This document shows positions 26,921 to 38,465 of a DNA stretch of 64,000 nucleotides, one piece after another; position 1 is the first letter of the stretch, and every line of letters begins with the position of its first letter. The notes below the pieces were generated by a model. The model had not been told where the DNA came from. It did not search any database and worked only from the letters and a program-made list of their open reading frames with translations. The translations under genes and the position numbers were made by a program. Source of the stretch: Salinicoccus sp. YB14-2 (GTDB lineage: Bacteria; Bacillota; Bacilli; Staphylococcales; Salinicoccaceae); NCBI RefSeq assembly GCF_001265075.1, contig NZ_LFKO01000002.1, positions 492,938-556,937 on the forward strand, in the 5' to 3' direction.

Positions 26921-27650
26921 AAATAATTACATTCAAATAGACAATCACCCAGGCACTGATCCATACAATATGAAATATTTCCATAATACCCAGTTTTTTA
27001 GGAGTCCATCCTTTGTCGTAGACGCCGATTGCTCTGATGAGACCGAAGACGAAGGCAATACCCAGTGTGTAGTGCCAGAGCAGCATACCGAGAAACAACA
27101 ATGCATGATATATGTACGAAGCATTTCTGTAATTTATATTCTTTCGTTCTCTCACTATCGTCTTGACGACCAGTGCCGAACCGACAAAATATAATAAAGT
27201 GACGAGTATTACGACCGTAATGCCAAGTGTCCATTCATGAGCGTTTAAAAAGGCGATGCCTCCGCCGGCAATAGAAAATATTGAAATGGCAACAATATCA
27301 TTAATGATATTCCTTTCGTCTCTGATCATTGAAAAATAACTGGTTATCGCTCCAAGTGGCAGCATAGCCAGGAAGAAGTAGATGATTCTGTACTCCACGA
27401 ACAATGGATAGAGAAACAGTGTGACAGCAATTCCTCCAAACAGTCCCGCCGCTTTCAAATAACCGCATTCTTTTTTTCTTTTCAAACGCTTGATGAACAT
27501 CAAAACATGATCTGCTGCAAAAAACATAAGCAGCCAGCCGATTCCATATAATATTTGTGACGGGTGGAATCCTCCAGCTGAAACACCAAGAATAAGCGGC
27601 ATGAAAACCATTGCCCACGCACCGTGTTGATTTTGTTTCTTGAATTTCAT
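26919..27650 (-). CDS. YwiC-like family membrane protein
   Basis: Integral membrane protein of 243 residues with about eight to nine hydrophobic segments. The N-terminus KFKKQNQHGAWAMVFMPLILG matches the YwiC-like family, where the conserved HGAWAM motif is characteristic. The function is unknown; in Bacillus the gene lies near nitrate respiration genes. ATG at 27650 follows GAGGTGA; the upstream in-frame ATG/GTG extension is not needed. It stands alone between two terminators. Confidence 0.85.
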   Translation of the reverse strand: MKFKKQNQHGAWAMVFMPLILGVSAGGFHPSQILYGIGWLLMFFAADHVLMFIKRLKRKKECGYLKAAGLFGGIAVTLFLYPLFVEYRIIYFFLAMLPLGAITSYFSMIRDERNIINDIVAISIFSIAGGGIAFLNAHEWTLGITVVILVTLLYFVGSALVVKTIVRERKNINYRNASYIYHALLFLGMLLWHYTLGIAFVFGLIRAIGVYDKGWTPKKLGIMEIFHIVWISAWVIVYLNVII

Positions 27651-27735
27651 AATGTCACCTCTTAACACTATTATAAATTAAATATCACCATTTATAATAA
27701 TGCTTTTGGCACATTTTTGTGAATAATTAAACATA

Positions 27736-27768
27736 AAAAATAAGCTCATTTATAATGAGCTTATTTTT
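27736..27768 (-). terminator. terminator of the GNAT-like gene
   Basis: Perfect stem of 15 bp (AAAAATAAGCTCATT with AATGAGCTTATTTTT) and a three-base loop, immediately after the stop at 27769. Confidence 0.88.
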
Positions 27769-28047
27769 CTATTTTATCATTTTTTTCGTATCTTCTTCAC
27801 GCTCCATGACTGCACGTGCAAATGGGCATTCCGGAACGATTTTCTTATCTTCGTCTTTCGCATACTCGATGACCATGTTGACAAGTGTACTGCCGACACC
27901 CTGTCCGCTCAGCTGATTTGCAACTTCTGTACTGTCAATGATCAGATCACCGTCATCATCCACTTTATAAGAGACGTAAGCTTCAGGGTTCAATTCATCT
28001 TCCCCTACGAAAAACATATTCTCACCTTTTTTTATATCTATATCCAT
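27769..28047 (-). CDS. small GNAT-type N-acetyltransferase domain protein
   Basis: Short 92-residue protein of the Gcn5-related acetyltransferase type found as YjdJ-like single-domain proteins. The acetyl-CoA loop is represented by QLSGQGVGSTLVNMVIEYAKDEDKKIVPECPFA, and the EAYVSYKVDDDGDLIID strand pair precedes it. The C-terminal CPFARAVM is typical of this subgroup. Substrate unknown. RBS GGAGGTG. It is monocistronic with its own terminator. Confidence 0.85.
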   Translation of the reverse strand: MDIDIKKGENMFFVGEDELNPEAYVSYKVDDDGDLIIDSTEVANQLSGQGVGSTLVNMVIEYAKDEDKKIVPECPFARAVMEREEDTKKMIK

Positions 28048-28139
28048 AGTTCACACCTCCTGGTTAATACTTATATACTCCTCATTGTACTATTTAAAAC
28101 ATAAAAACACATGACAGCAAATTGTCATGTGCTCTATTT

Positions 28140-28835
28140 TTACCTGCGTGATTTGGGTTTACCTAATATTTCATTAAAGATAATACCATTTACGATGGCT
28201 TTTTCATCAAATTTCAGGTCACGGGATGTTAAAGCCTTACTTTTCTTTTTGTCACGCTCATGCATTTCAGTATGGTCATCCTCGTATGAATACCTTACAT
28301 TTTCGGCGATTTCGCTGCCTATGCCTACACTCGCTTCAGCAATGTCAACATCACTTTTGGCATTATGAGCTCCGGCATAAACTGTTTCTTTCGCTCTTGA
28401 TGCTCTTTCACTCAGTCTTCTCTCAACCGGCTTTTTATCTTCATATGTCTTATCACGGGATCTTTGACGCATTGAAGCCCGCTCTTTCTCCTGTTGTCTC
28501 TTTTCTTCCAGGTTTTGTCGTTCTTCTTCAACACGTCTTTTTATATTTTCCTGGGACATTCTGCGCGATTTAGTGTCCGTGTCTTGGGAAGGTTCACCCA
28601 TCGCTTTATCGTACTCTTTTTTAAATTCACGTTTCAACTCGTCAAAAAGTCCGCCAGAATCCTTTTGATTCTGAGGTTCAGAATTAGAGGGCCGGCGCCT
28701 CGGCGCTGAGCGTCCGGGTCTTTCCATCTTACCTGGGTCGATATTTCTTTTTTCTTTATCCTTGTTGCCTCTGCTGGCTATGACAGAATATATTACGCCG
28801 CCTGCAAATATTAATAGGGGCAGTAACGCTTCCAT
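28140..28835 (-). CDS. membrane-anchored charged, coiled-coil protein downstream of floA
   Basis: I do not recognise a named family. The 231-residue product has one N-terminal membrane helix (residues about 3-20), then a long Arg/Lys/Glu-rich stretch with predicted coiled coil (QENIKRRVEEERQNLEEKRQ and after) and probable disorder. A more conserved-looking C-terminal segment follows (KFDEKAIVNGIIFNEILGKPKSRR). It begins 11 bases after the floA stop in the same direction, so it is co-transcribed with nfeD and floA. That suggests a role at flotillin microdomains, which is inference only. Confidence 0.85.
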   Translation of the reverse strand: MEALLPLLIFAGGVIYSVIASRGNKDKEKRNIDPGKMERPGRSAPRRRPSNSEPQNQKDSGGLFDELKREFKKEYDKAMGEPSQDTDTKSRRMSQENIKRRVEEERQNLEEKRQQEKERASMRQRSRDKTYEDKKPVERRLSERASRAKETVYAGAHNAKSDVDIAEASVGIGSEIAENVRYSYEDDHTEMHERDKKKSKALTSRDLKFDEKAIVNGIIFNEILGKPKSRR

Positions 28836-28846
28836 AATATCACGAC

Positions 28847-29854
28847 CTATTCTTCTTCATTATAACGAGTCGGATTAGTCATTTTATTGATAGAATCTCT
28901 CATGCTGGTATCTGCTTCGATGTTTTTCAAGTCGTAGTACTCGCTTACACCGATATTACCGTCTTCAAGCGCTTTTGAAAATGCAAGTGGCACTTTGGAT
29001 TCAGCCTCAACCACTTTGGCTCTCATTTCCTGAACTCGCGCCTTCATTTCCTGCTCTTGTGCAACAGCCATTGCACGACGCTCTTCAGCTTTAGCCTGGG
29101 CAATATTCTTATCTGCGACAGCCTGTTCAGTCTGCAGGTCAGCACCAATATTCTTGCCAATATCCACATCTGCGATATCTATGGATAAAATCTCGAATGC
29201 TGTACCGGAATCCAGTCCTTTAGAAAGCACCGTCTGAGATATCGAGTCAGGGTTTTCCAGAACACCCGAATGTTTTTCAGAGGAACCGATTGTCGAAACT
29301 ATCCCTTCACCGACTCTGGCAACGATTGTTTCTTCACCGGCACCACCCACCAGGCGGTCGATGTTTGCACGCACAGTGATACGGGCTTTAGCCTTGACTT
29401 CGATACCATCCATTGCAACACCTGAAATAAACGGTGTCTCAATCACTTTCGGATTTACACTCATTTGTACTGCTTCCAGTACATCACGGCCTGCAAGGTC
29501 GATAGCGGCACAACGTTCAAATGTCAAATTGATATTTGCACGCTGGGCTGCAATCAGAGCATCTACGACTCTGTCTACATTACCTCCGGCAAGGAAGTGC
29601 GCTTCCAGCTGATTCGTACTTAAATTAAGTCCTGCTTTATGCGCTTTGATCATTGGCTCAATGACACGTTTTGGTTTAACACGTCTGAGACGCATACCCA
29701 CCAATGTGAATATTCCTACTTTAACCCCGGCAGCGATAGCTGAAATCCATAAACCGACCGGAACAAATGACAGGATAAATGACAACACGATAAATATTAC
29801 AACAATTAAAAATATAACTGTTAATAATCCACCGGATATAAACATTAAATCCAT
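28847..29854 (-). CDS. floA: flotillin-like protein FloA
   Basis: Bacterial flotillin-like scaffold of functional membrane microdomains, 335 residues. Two adjacent N-terminal hydrophobic stretches (about 6-28 and 30-52) form the membrane hairpin, followed by an SPFH-like domain ([24 protein letters not shown]) and an Ala/Glu-rich C-terminal coiled region ([27 protein letters not shown]). ATG at 29854 follows AAAGGAG by eight bases. It lies 22 bases after the nfeD gene, the standard nfeD-floA pair (yqeZ-yqfA). Confidence 0.95.
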   Translation of the reverse strand: MDLMFISGGLLTVIFLIVVIFIVLSFILSFVPVGLWISAIAAGVKVGIFTLVGMRLRRVKPKRVIEPMIKAHKAGLNLSTNQLEAHFLAGGNVDRVVDALIAAQRANINLTFERCAAIDLAGRDVLEAVQMSVNPKVIETPFISGVAMDGIEVKAKARITVRANIDRLVGGAGEETIVARVGEGIVSTIGSSEKHSGVLENPDSISQTVLSKGLDSGTAFEILSIDIADVDIGKNIGADLQTEQAVADKNIAQAKAEERRAMAVAQEQEMKARVQEMRAKVVEAESKVPLAFSKALEDGNIGVSEYYDLKNIEADTSMRDSINKMTNPTRYNEEE

Positions 29855-29876
29855 GTAAAACTCTCCTTTAAATTAG

Positions 29877-30560
29877 TTATTCTTCAATAGGACGGACAAC
29901 TACTCTGGTGCCTTCAACATGTATAATCTTCACTTTCAAATCTGCTGTAAGGAATGAACCCTCTGCAACAGCATCAATTCTTTCTTCTCCGTGACGTATC
30001 GTTCCTGATGGCCTCAGAGGTGTAACAGTCACTGCTGTTTCTCCAAGAAGATGGGAACGGTCATCAAAAGAAGTATAGCCTGATTCAGTATCTGTTGCAT
30101 CACTGAGAATCAACCTGTTCAAAAACGGGATTTTTCTTTTTTTAGATTTGATAAGACCCACCACCATAAAGGATGAAATAATAATTATGAGCAGCAGAAA
30201 AATTGAATACATAATCATATTTCCGCTGACAAGGACAATGCTGAGCAACAGTAGAATGACACCAAGAATTCCCAAAAAGGTACCGATTACAAAAAACTCT
30301 AAAATAATTAAAAATGAACCGAGTACAAATAATGAGAGTGCCAGGAGATTACTGCCTTCTATCAGTAAATGTCCGGAGAAAAACAAAATAATAGCAGCAA
30401 TAGAAAGTAAACCATAAAAATTGAATTGTTCAGAAAATAGTTGCATTACCAGTCCGATAATGAAGACAGCTAGTAATATAAAGGCAATTACAGGCATAGT
30501 AATAACATCCCTGAATGTATTTACAATATTCCCTATCAAAAATGTATCAATTATCGCCAT
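29877..30560 (-). CDS. NfeD-family membrane protein
   Basis: NfeD protein (YqeZ-like, truncated type) of 227 residues. The first 140 residues form about five membrane helices; the C-terminal 65 residues (TDTESGYTSFDDRSHLLGETAVTVTPLRPSGTIRHGEERIDAVAEGSF) form the soluble OB-fold domain. The N-terminal ClpP-like protease domain of long NfeD is absent, as in many staphylococci. It partners with flotillin FloA. ATG at 30560 follows GGAGGGG; an ATG seven codons upstream lies in front of that site and is not needed. Confidence 0.9.
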   Translation of the reverse strand: MAIIDTFLIGNIVNTFRDVITMPVIAFILLAVFIIGLVMQLFSEQFNFYGLLSIAAIILFFSGHLLIEGSNLLALSLFVLGSFLIILEFFVIGTFLGILGVILLLLSIVLVSGNMIMYSIFLLLIIIISSFMVVGLIKSKKRKIPFLNRLILSDATDTESGYTSFDDRSHLLGETAVTVTPLRPSGTIRHGEERIDAVAEGSFLTADLKVKIIHVEGTRVVVRPIEE

Positions 30561-30631
30561 GTAAATCCCCTCCATTTTCATTATACATATAAAAGGTATA
30601 AAAATAAATAAACTGTGCTATTACATATGAA

Positions 30632-30667
30632 AAAGACAGTACTATATATGATAATAGTACTGTCTTT
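30632..30667 (-). terminator. rpsU terminator
   Basis: Perfect 14-bp stem AAAGACAGTACTAT (30632-30645) / ATAGTACTGTCTTT (30654-30667) with an eight-base loop, after the rpsU stop. Confidence 0.88.
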
Positions 30668-30698
30668 AAATATGATAAATTATCCGAGGGAGGATATA

Positions 30699-30875
30699 TT
30701 ATCTAAATTTACGTTTCCTTGCTGCTTCAGACTTCTTCTTACGTTTAACACTAGGTTTTTCATAAAATTCTCTTTTACGGGCTTCCTGAATTGTGCCGTT
30801 TTTTGAGACATTACGCTTAAAACGTCGTAGTGCATCTTCAATAGGTTCGTTCTTCTTAACGTTTGTTTTAGTCAT
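30699..30875 (-). CDS. rpsU: 30S ribosomal protein S21
   Basis: Ribosomal protein S21, 58 residues, very basic. The sequence begins [19 protein letters not shown] and ends in the lysine/arginine-rich [11 protein letters not shown] tail typical of Firmicute S21. ATG at 30875 follows a strong GGAGGGAGGG. It is monocistronic here, with a terminator on its 3' side. The YqeY (GatB-like) gene that usually follows rpsU in Bacillus and staphylococci is not present before nfeD. Confidence 0.95.
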   Translation of the reverse strand: MTKTNVKKNEPIEDALRRFKRNVSKNGTIQEARKREFYEKPSVKRKKKSEAARKRKFR

Positions 30876-30977
30876 AAATTTCCCTCCCTCCGAATAAACA
30901 AAAGGCTAATCTAAACATAGTGTATTACTATGTACTCAAGTATTATAATATAAGTAACTTTTTAGGTCAACTTAATT

Positions 30978-31643
30978 TTAATAATTCGATTCAGATATAC
31001 CACCTGTAACAATTTCAATACCGCTGGATGCACCAATACGCGTTGCACCACTCTCAATCATTTTCATCGCATCTTCAGCTGAACGGACACCGCCGCTCGC
31101 TTTAACGCCCATTTCCTCTCCGACAGTCATACGCATTAAAGTTACAGCTTCCACAGATGCACCTGCTCCGTTGAAACCTGTAGATGTTTTAACGAAATCA
31201 GCACCAGCTTTTTTACTAAGTTCACTTGCTTTGACAATTTCATCGCTGTCGAGTAAAGCACTTTCGATAATCACTTTAACCAGTGCATCAGTCCCGGCAG
31301 CATCACAGACGGCTTTTATATCATTGAATACGAGGTCTTCATTGCCTGATTTCAGTGCACCGATATTAATAACCATATCCACTTCATCTGCTCCGTTCTG
31401 AATGGCATTCATTGTTTCGAATGCTTTAACTTCAGATGTTGTTGCACCTAGAGGGAATCCTATGACAGTACAGACTTTGACATCACTGTCCTTTAGAAGA
31501 TCCGACGCAGTCTGAACCCATGCCGGGTTGATGCAGACACTGAAAAAGTCATATTCCTTAGCTTCCTGACATAACTCGAAAATCTCATCCTGAGTCACGG
31601 CGGGTTTCAATAAAGTATGGTCGATATACTTTGAAACTTTCAT
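30978..31643 (-). CDS. deoC: deoxyribose-phosphate aldolase
   Basis: Class I aldolase that splits 2-deoxyribose 5-phosphate into glyceraldehyde 3-phosphate and acetaldehyde. The Schiff-base lysine is in [11 protein letters not shown] (about residue 152); the proton-relay lysine is in [10 protein letters not shown]; the N-terminus [10 protein letters not shown] is characteristic. ATG at 31643 follows GGAGG and gives 221 residues; the 30-codon upstream extension overlaps mtaB and is rejected. It follows mtaB by 19 bases. Confidence 0.95.
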   Translation of the reverse strand: MKVSKYIDHTLLKPAVTQDEIFELCQEAKEYDFFSVCINPAWVQTASDLLKDSDVKVCTVIGFPLGATTSEVKAFETMNAIQNGADEVDMVINIGALKSGNEDLVFNDIKAVCDAAGTDALVKVIIESALLDSDEIVKASELSKKAGADFVKTSTGFNGAGASVEAVTLMRMTVGEEMGVKASGGVRSAEDAMKMIESGATRIGASSGIEIVTGGISESNY

Positions 31644-31662
31644 GATATAGCCTCCAATTAAA

Positions 31663-33015
31663 TTATATTGTACGCTCAAGATAAGCGTAATTTTTAACCA
31701 TAGGTTTTTCCAACACTTTGACGATTTCACCATGACTTAAAGGATAACCCGGCTTCGTCACTTTAACTTTTACGAGTTCCCCGGTTAATGATTCATCGCC
31801 GTCTACTGCTATTTTCATATAATTATCTGCATGCCCTATAAGTTTACCATCTTTAATTTCTTCAGGGATAATTTCCAGGACATCATTTTCAAAGCCTTCC
31901 GCATATTCAAGCGCAAGGCGGTCTGACAGGTCAATCAGCCTTTGTACACGTTCTTTTTTTGTATCATTATCAATCTGATCTTCCATTTTAGCTGCAGGTG
32001 TTCCGGTCCGGATTGAATAAGGGAAAACGTGAAGCTCTGAAAAATGGTGTTTATTGATAAAGTCATAAGTTTCCTGGAATTCTTCTTCCGTCTCTCCAGG
32101 GAATCCTACGATTACATCACTTGTGATCGCTACATTCGGCATGATTTCTTTCAACTTCAATATACGGGATTCAAAAAATTCCATAGTATATTTTCTTCTC
32201 ATGCGTTTTAATACAGTGTCACTTGCAGACTGTACAGGCACATGGAGATGTCTCACTATTTTGTTTGAATTTCTGATGACATCTATGACTTCATCAGTCA
32301 GCTGACTCGCTTCGATACTGGAAATCCTCAAACGGTTAAGTCCATCGATTTCTTCAAGATCTCTCAAAAGTTGTGCAAGATTATAATCTTTCAGATCTTC
32401 ACCGTAACCACCAGTATGAATACCGGTCAGAACGATCTCTTTGTATCCTTCGTCTACAAGATTCTGTGCCTGCTGCATCACTTTTTCTGGGTCTCTTGAA
32501 CGCATCAATCCCCGTGCCCAAGGTATGATACAGAAGGTGCAGAAATTATTGCAGCCTTCCTGAATCTTTAAAGTGGCACGTGTACGGTCTGTGAAATATG
32601 GTACATCCATTTCTTCATATGTACGCTTTTTCATTATGTTCTTGACACCGTTGATTGGCTGGCGCTCTTCATGATACTGATTTACATAACCAAGAAGCTT
32701 ATCTCTGTCTTCTGTACCTATTATTATATCGACGCCCGCTATATCCATAATTTCTTTTGGTGAAGTCTGTGCGTAACAGCCTGTAACAGCGATTACAGCA
32801 TCAGGGTTTTGACGGATTGCACGTCGAATCACCTGGCGACTCTTCTTATCACCGGTATTCGTCACAGTACATGTGTTTATGACGTAGACATCAGCGTTCT
32901 TTTCAAAATCTATTCTGTCATATCCATCATTTTTAAATATTTGCCACATCGCTTCTGTTTCATAATGATTCACTTTACAGCCAAGCGTATGGAAGGCGAT
33001 TGTTTTCTCATTCAT
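31663..33015 (-). CDS. mtaB: tRNA (N6-L-threonylcarbamoyladenosine37-C2)-methylthiotransferase
   Basis: Radical SAM enzyme that adds a methylthio group to t6A37 in tRNA. The N-terminal UPF0004 domain carries three cluster cysteines ([31 protein letters not shown]) and the radical SAM site is [15 protein letters not shown]; a TRAM domain closes the protein. ATG at 33015 ([14 protein letters not shown], 450 residues) is preferred over a TTG three codons upstream that is too close to AGAGAG. It matches B. subtilis yqeV in its position by rsmE and prmA. Confidence 0.95.
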   Translation of the reverse strand: MNEKTIAFHTLGCKVNHYETEAMWQIFKNDGYDRIDFEKNADVYVINTCTVTNTGDKKSRQVIRRAIRQNPDAVIAVTGCYAQTSPKEIMDIAGVDIIIGTEDRDKLLGYVNQYHEERQPINGVKNIMKKRTYEEMDVPYFTDRTRATLKIQEGCNNFCTFCIIPWARGLMRSRDPEKVMQQAQNLVDEGYKEIVLTGIHTGGYGEDLKDYNLAQLLRDLEEIDGLNRLRISSIEASQLTDEVIDVIRNSNKIVRHLHVPVQSASDTVLKRMRRKYTMEFFESRILKLKEIMPNVAITSDVIVGFPGETEEEFQETYDFINKHHFSELHVFPYSIRTGTPAAKMEDQIDNDTKKERVQRLIDLSDRLALEYAEGFENDVLEIIPEEIKDGKLIGHADNYMKIAVDGDESLTGELVKVKVTKPGYPLSHGEIVKVLEKPMVKNYAYLERTI

Positions 33016-33092
33016 ATATATCAAATCTCTCTTAAAAATATTATGATAACTTTAAATATAATATCATAATATATATGGACCTTCAATCAGAC

Positions 33093-33818
33093 CTATTCAT
33101 ATATATAGCTCATTGAAGACAGGAAATATAAAGGTGCAGATTCAGCTCTCAGTATTCTTGGACCTAATCTGACAGACTTTAAAGCATCATCAAAACCGAC
33201 TTCCTCCTCAGTGAGTCCACCTTCCGGCCCGAAGATGAAGCCGACTGAACTGCCAATCTGGAACCTTTCAAGGCTTTTCAGAGATAACGATTCATCGTCT
33301 GCATTTCCCTCGTCGGCGATGATGACATAATCATAGCCGGTAAAATCAATATGTTTTAGCTTATGGTCAAAATATATTTCCGGTATGACCGTACGCTTAC
33401 TTTGTTCGCTTGCCTCTTTGACCACTTTTCTATAGCGTGTGAGTCGTTTCTCCTTTTTCCTATCATCCAGTTTGACGATGCTGTGTTCAGCTTCATAAAT
33501 GATAAATTCAGACGCCCCGAGTTCTGTGGATTTTTGCAGCATCCATTCAAATTTCTCTCCTTTTAATAAAGGACAGAAAATTGTAATCCTGACTGGCATT
33601 TCAGAACGGTTCTCATATTTTTCAAGCGGCTGATAAATTACAGTCTGTTCTTCAATTTTAATAACATTACATAAAAAAACAATTTTATCCCTGTCTACCA
33701 TTTCAAATGTATGATCAACACGAAAACGCATCACATTAATCATATGATGCGTATCTTCATTAATCACTTTAAAAGTTTCTTCAGTATTCAGTTTATCTAG
33801 TGTGAAATATCTTTGCAT
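33093..33818 (-). CDS. rsmE: 16S rRNA (uracil1498-N3)-methyltransferase
   Basis: SPOUT methyltransferase of about 240 residues that methylates U1498 of 16S rRNA. The N-terminal PUA-like domain (MQRYFT) precedes the trefoil knot, seen as GFIFGPEGGLTEEEV and RLGPRILRAESAPLYFLS. The start at 33818 lies ten bases after GAGAAGG; an ATG at 33827 overlaps the prmA stop in an ATGA junction but is one base from that site. Last gene of the heat-shock cluster. Confidence 0.94.
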   Translation of the reverse strand: MQRYFTLDKLNTEETFKVINEDTHHMINVMRFRVDHTFEMVDRDKIVFLCNVIKIEEQTVIYQPLEKYENRSEMPVRITIFCPLLKGEKFEWMLQKSTELGASEFIIYEAEHSIVKLDDRKKEKRLTRYRKVVKEASEQSKRTVIPEIYFDHKLKHIDFTGYDYVIIADEGNADDESLSLKSLERFQIGSSVGFIFGPEGGLTEEEVGFDDALKSVRLGPRILRAESAPLYFLSSMSYIYE

Positions 33819-33823
33819 GGCAA

Positions 33824-34756
33824 TCATACCTTCTCAGCTAATATACTTACCCAGCCGCCATCTTCCAGAATCTCATTGATTTTAAAGCCCGCTTCAGTCA
33901 TCTTATTGACGATATCATCACGTTTCTCAACGATAATGCCGGATGCAATAAAGTAACCATTCGTATTCAACTTATCATACGAATTGCTGATCATCTCTTC
34001 TATGATGTGCGCCAGGATATTGGCAATCACTATATCATACCTGCCATCTTCATTTTTCAACAGATCTGCAGTTTCTAAAATGATATCTTCTTCACAGTCG
34101 TTAATCATGAAATTGTCATATGCCACCTTAATGGATAATTCATCGATATCAGTGGCTTTGATGGACCTCGCGCCCATCAGATGTGAAGCGATGGAAAGTA
34201 TACCGGAACCCGTCCCCACATCGATGATGTTATGTTCAGGTTTGACGGTACTTTCTATAAATTTCAGGCACATGCTTGTCGTCGGATGGTCACCGGTTCC
34301 AAAAGCCATACCGGGATCAAGTTTGATCAGCCGGTCTGATTCCTCATAACTGTAATCTTCCATCTCCCAAGACGGCACTATCACAAATGTATCCGAAACT
34401 CTGAAACTGTGAAAGTATTTTTTCCATTCATTTTCCCAGTCAGATTCTTCAATGATTTTGCGGTCGATTTCAATCTCTTCTTTGTTTACGAGATCTGTCT
34501 GAGTAAGATATTCCTTAATATCTTTTATACGACCGTCTATATCTTGTGTTTCATCAAAATAAACGACCAGCCTGATATTTGATTCTGGATAATCCTTTGG
34601 ATCAAGCCTGAATTTCTCATCGAAGTTGTCGACTTTTTGTTTCAAAATATCTATTGAATGTTCTACGGAGACACCTTTGGATATAGTGTTTAGAAAAATT
34701 GAGAGTTTCTCTTCATTTTCTTCTACGGTATGAATTGCAACTTCATGCCATTTCAT
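33824..34756 (-). CDS. prmA: ribosomal protein L11 methyltransferase
   Basis: Trimethylates ribosomal protein L11. The 310-residue protein has an N-terminal substrate-binding domain (about 1-100) and a Rossmann methyltransferase domain with motif I NIIDVGTGSGILSIAS (about residue 175) and the NILAH motif. DPGMAFGTGDHPTT is characteristic of PrmA. It follows dnaJ by two bases in the heat-shock operon. Confidence 0.95.
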   Translation of the reverse strand: MKWHEVAIHTVEENEEKLSIFLNTISKGVSVEHSIDILKQKVDNFDEKFRLDPKDYPESNIRLVVYFDETQDIDGRIKDIKEYLTQTDLVNKEEIEIDRKIIEESDWENEWKKYFHSFRVSDTFVIVPSWEMEDYSYEESDRLIKLDPGMAFGTGDHPTTSMCLKFIESTVKPEHNIIDVGTGSGILSIASHLMGARSIKATDIDELSIKVAYDNFMINDCEEDIILETADLLKNEDGRYDIVIANILAHIIEEMISNSYDKLNTNGYFIASGIIVEKRDDIVNKMTEAGFKINEILEDGGWVSILAEKV

Positions 34757-34758
34757 CT

Positions 34759-35886
34759 TTAATCTCCTTTAAAGAAGCGTTTTGTCCGGTCGAAAATATT
34801 TTCCTGCTGCTCATTGATTTTTTCGCCGCCCTGTTCAGCCAGCCTTCTAAAGATTTCAATTTCCTCATCTGAAAGTTTAGTCGGTGTAACCACTTTAACG
34901 GTGATGAACTGATCCCCATAACCGTAGCCGTGGACATTTTTAACACCTTTTTCTTTCAAACGGAATCTTCTGCCTGTCTGAGTGCCTGCTGGAATCGTCA
35001 ACACAACTTCAGAATTGATTGTAGGCACCTTGATTTCATCACCCAGTGCTGCCTGTGCAAATGTAACCGGCAGTTCATAATGTATGTCATCTCCGTCACG
35101 CGTGAATCTCGAATCCGGTCTGACACGAAAAACAATATATAAATCACCGGAAGGTCCGCCGTTTACGCCAGGTTCACCTTGACCTTGAACACGGATCTGT
35201 TGACCATTGTCAACACCCTCAGGCACTGTCACTTCAATATCTACATCTTTTGTAACTGTTCCTGTCCCTTTACATTTATTACAAGGATCTTTGATTTCCT
35301 GTCCTGTTCCCTGACATGTCGGACACGTACGCTCAGTCTGAATGCGTCCAAATGGTGTATTTTGTTCCACTGCCACGCGACCGGCGCCGCTACACATGCT
35401 ACAAGTTGACTTGGATGTACCTGGTTTCGCACCGTTACCATCACATGTATCACATGTAACCTCTTTTTTGATTGTTATTGTTTTTGTGACACCAAATACA
35501 GCTTCTTCAAAATCAACTGTCATCGTATACTGCAGGTCATCACCTTTACGGGGAGCATTTGGATCAGCCTGACGGCCGCCGCCGAAAAATGAGCTGAATA
35601 TATCTTCGAAACCGCCAAAGCCACCAGAACCCTGGAAGCCGCCACCGCCGCCTCCAAATTTTGATTTCATGCCTTCGTGACCAAAACGATCATATTGGGA
35701 GCGTTTATTTTCGTCCGATAATACTTCGTATGCTTCTGCAACCTCTTTGAACTTCTCATCCGAACCTTCTTCCTGGTTGATGTCCGGGTGATATTTCTTT
35801 GATAATTTTCTATATGCTTTTTTTATTTCATCTTTTGATGCACTTTTTTCTACACCAAGTATTTCATAGTAATCTCTTTTAGCCAT
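34759..35886 (-). CDS. dnaJ: chaperone DnaJ
   Basis: Hsp40 co-chaperone that delivers clients to DnaK and stimulates its ATPase. The J domain carries HPD (KYHPDIN, about residue 33); a Gly/Phe-rich linker follows (about 76-110). The zinc domain has four CXXCXGXG repeats ([32 protein letters not shown]), and two beta-rich client-binding domains follow. Length 375 is standard. A hairpin terminator lies between dnaK and this gene, so dnaJ may be expressed below dnaK. Confidence 0.97.
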   Translation of the reverse strand: MAKRDYYEILGVEKSASKDEIKKAYRKLSKKYHPDINQEEGSDEKFKEVAEAYEVLSDENKRSQYDRFGHEGMKSKFGGGGGGFQGSGGFGGFEDIFSSFFGGGRQADPNAPRKGDDLQYTMTVDFEEAVFGVTKTITIKKEVTCDTCDGNGAKPGTSKSTCSMCSGAGRVAVEQNTPFGRIQTERTCPTCQGTGQEIKDPCNKCKGTGTVTKDVDIEVTVPEGVDNGQQIRVQGQGEPGVNGGPSGDLYIVFRVRPDSRFTRDGDDIHYELPVTFAQAALGDEIKVPTINSEVVLTIPAGTQTGRRFRLKEKGVKNVHGYGYGDQFITVKVVTPTKLSDEEIEIFRRLAEQGGEKINEQQENIFDRTKRFFKGD

Positions 35887-35924
35887 CCAAATATCCCTCC
35901 AACTTCCAAATCATAACATTTAAA

Positions 35925-35958
35925 AAAGTCAAAGCCAAATGCTATTGGCTTTGACTTT
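35925..35958 (-). terminator. internal terminator between dnaK and dnaJ
   Basis: Perfect 14-bp stem AAAGTCAAAGCCAA (35925-35938) / TTGGCTTTGACTTT (35945-35958) with a six-base loop and a T-tract on the minus strand. It probably attenuates transcription into dnaJ-prmA-rsmE, or protects the dnaK 3' end. Confidence 0.8.
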
Positions 35959-35969
35959 GATTTCACTGA

Positions 35970-37808
<1,839 letters not shown>

Positions 37809-37858
37809 TTAAAATAGCCTCCATATATTAAATTATTTATCATATTATTTTTTACCTA

Positions 37859-38464
37859 TTACTCACTGACTTTAACCATAGATGGACGAATCACACGGTC
37901 TTTCAACATATAACCTTTTTGGAATTCTTCAATTACAATTCCTGATTCATCTTCTGATGGTTCTGTCATTACTGCCTGGTGCACATTCGGATCAAATTCT
38001 TTTCCGGTTGATTCTATCACCGTAATATCATGCTTATCGAAGATATTGAGGAAATCGTTATAAACCATCTCCACTCCTTTTTTCAAAGAAGCAAATGCTT
38101 CGGTTTCTCCTTCGATATCCATTGCTCTTTCCAAATTATCGAGAACAGGCAATAAATTTTCTGCAAATTTTTGTTCTTTGTACTTATTGTTAAGATCGAT
38201 TTCCTGCTTGTTACGACGTTTGAAGTTTTCAAACTCTGCATAGAGTTTCAAATACTTGTCCTCTTGAACTTTTACCTCATCTTTTAAATTGTTGATTTCC
38301 TGCTGATGCGGATCAACCTCATCCACCGTTTCTTCCGATACGGCACTGCTTTCTGATTCAATCTCATTTTCAGCAGTTTCGGTCGACACTGAAGAATTGT
38401 CATCCGACTTTTCTTCGTTTACCAGATTCTCATCCGGCTGTTGCTCTTTTTCATTATCGAACAA
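37859..38464 (-). CDS. grpE: nucleotide exchange factor GrpE
   Basis: Releases ADP from DnaK. About 200 residues: an acidic disordered N-terminus (rich in Glu, Asp and Ser, first 75 residues), a long coiled coil (HQQEINNLKDEVKVQEDKYLKLYAEFENFKRR) and the beta domain (GMVYNDFLNIFDKHDI, VIRPSMVKVSE). Start choice is uncertain: the only ATG (38503) lies inside hrcA and has no Shine-Dalgarno, whereas a TTG at 38464 follows AAGGAAG by eight bases right after the hrcA stop. A GTG at 38473 is also possible. Confidence 0.92.
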   Translation of the reverse strand: MFDNEKEQQPDENLVNEEKSDDNSSVSTETAENEIESESSAVSEETVDEVDPHQQEINNLKDEVKVQEDKYLKLYAEFENFKRRNKQEIDLNNKYKEQKFAENLLPVLDNLERAMDIEGETEAFASLKKGVEMVYNDFLNIFDKHDITVIESTGKEFDPNVHQAVMTEPSEDESGIVIEEFQKGYMLKDRVIRPSMVKVSE

Positions 38465-38465
38465 A

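Noticed and set aside
30615-30806. 63-codon plus-strand frame over rpsU
   Set aside because: Shadow of rpsU and its terminator on the opposite strand.
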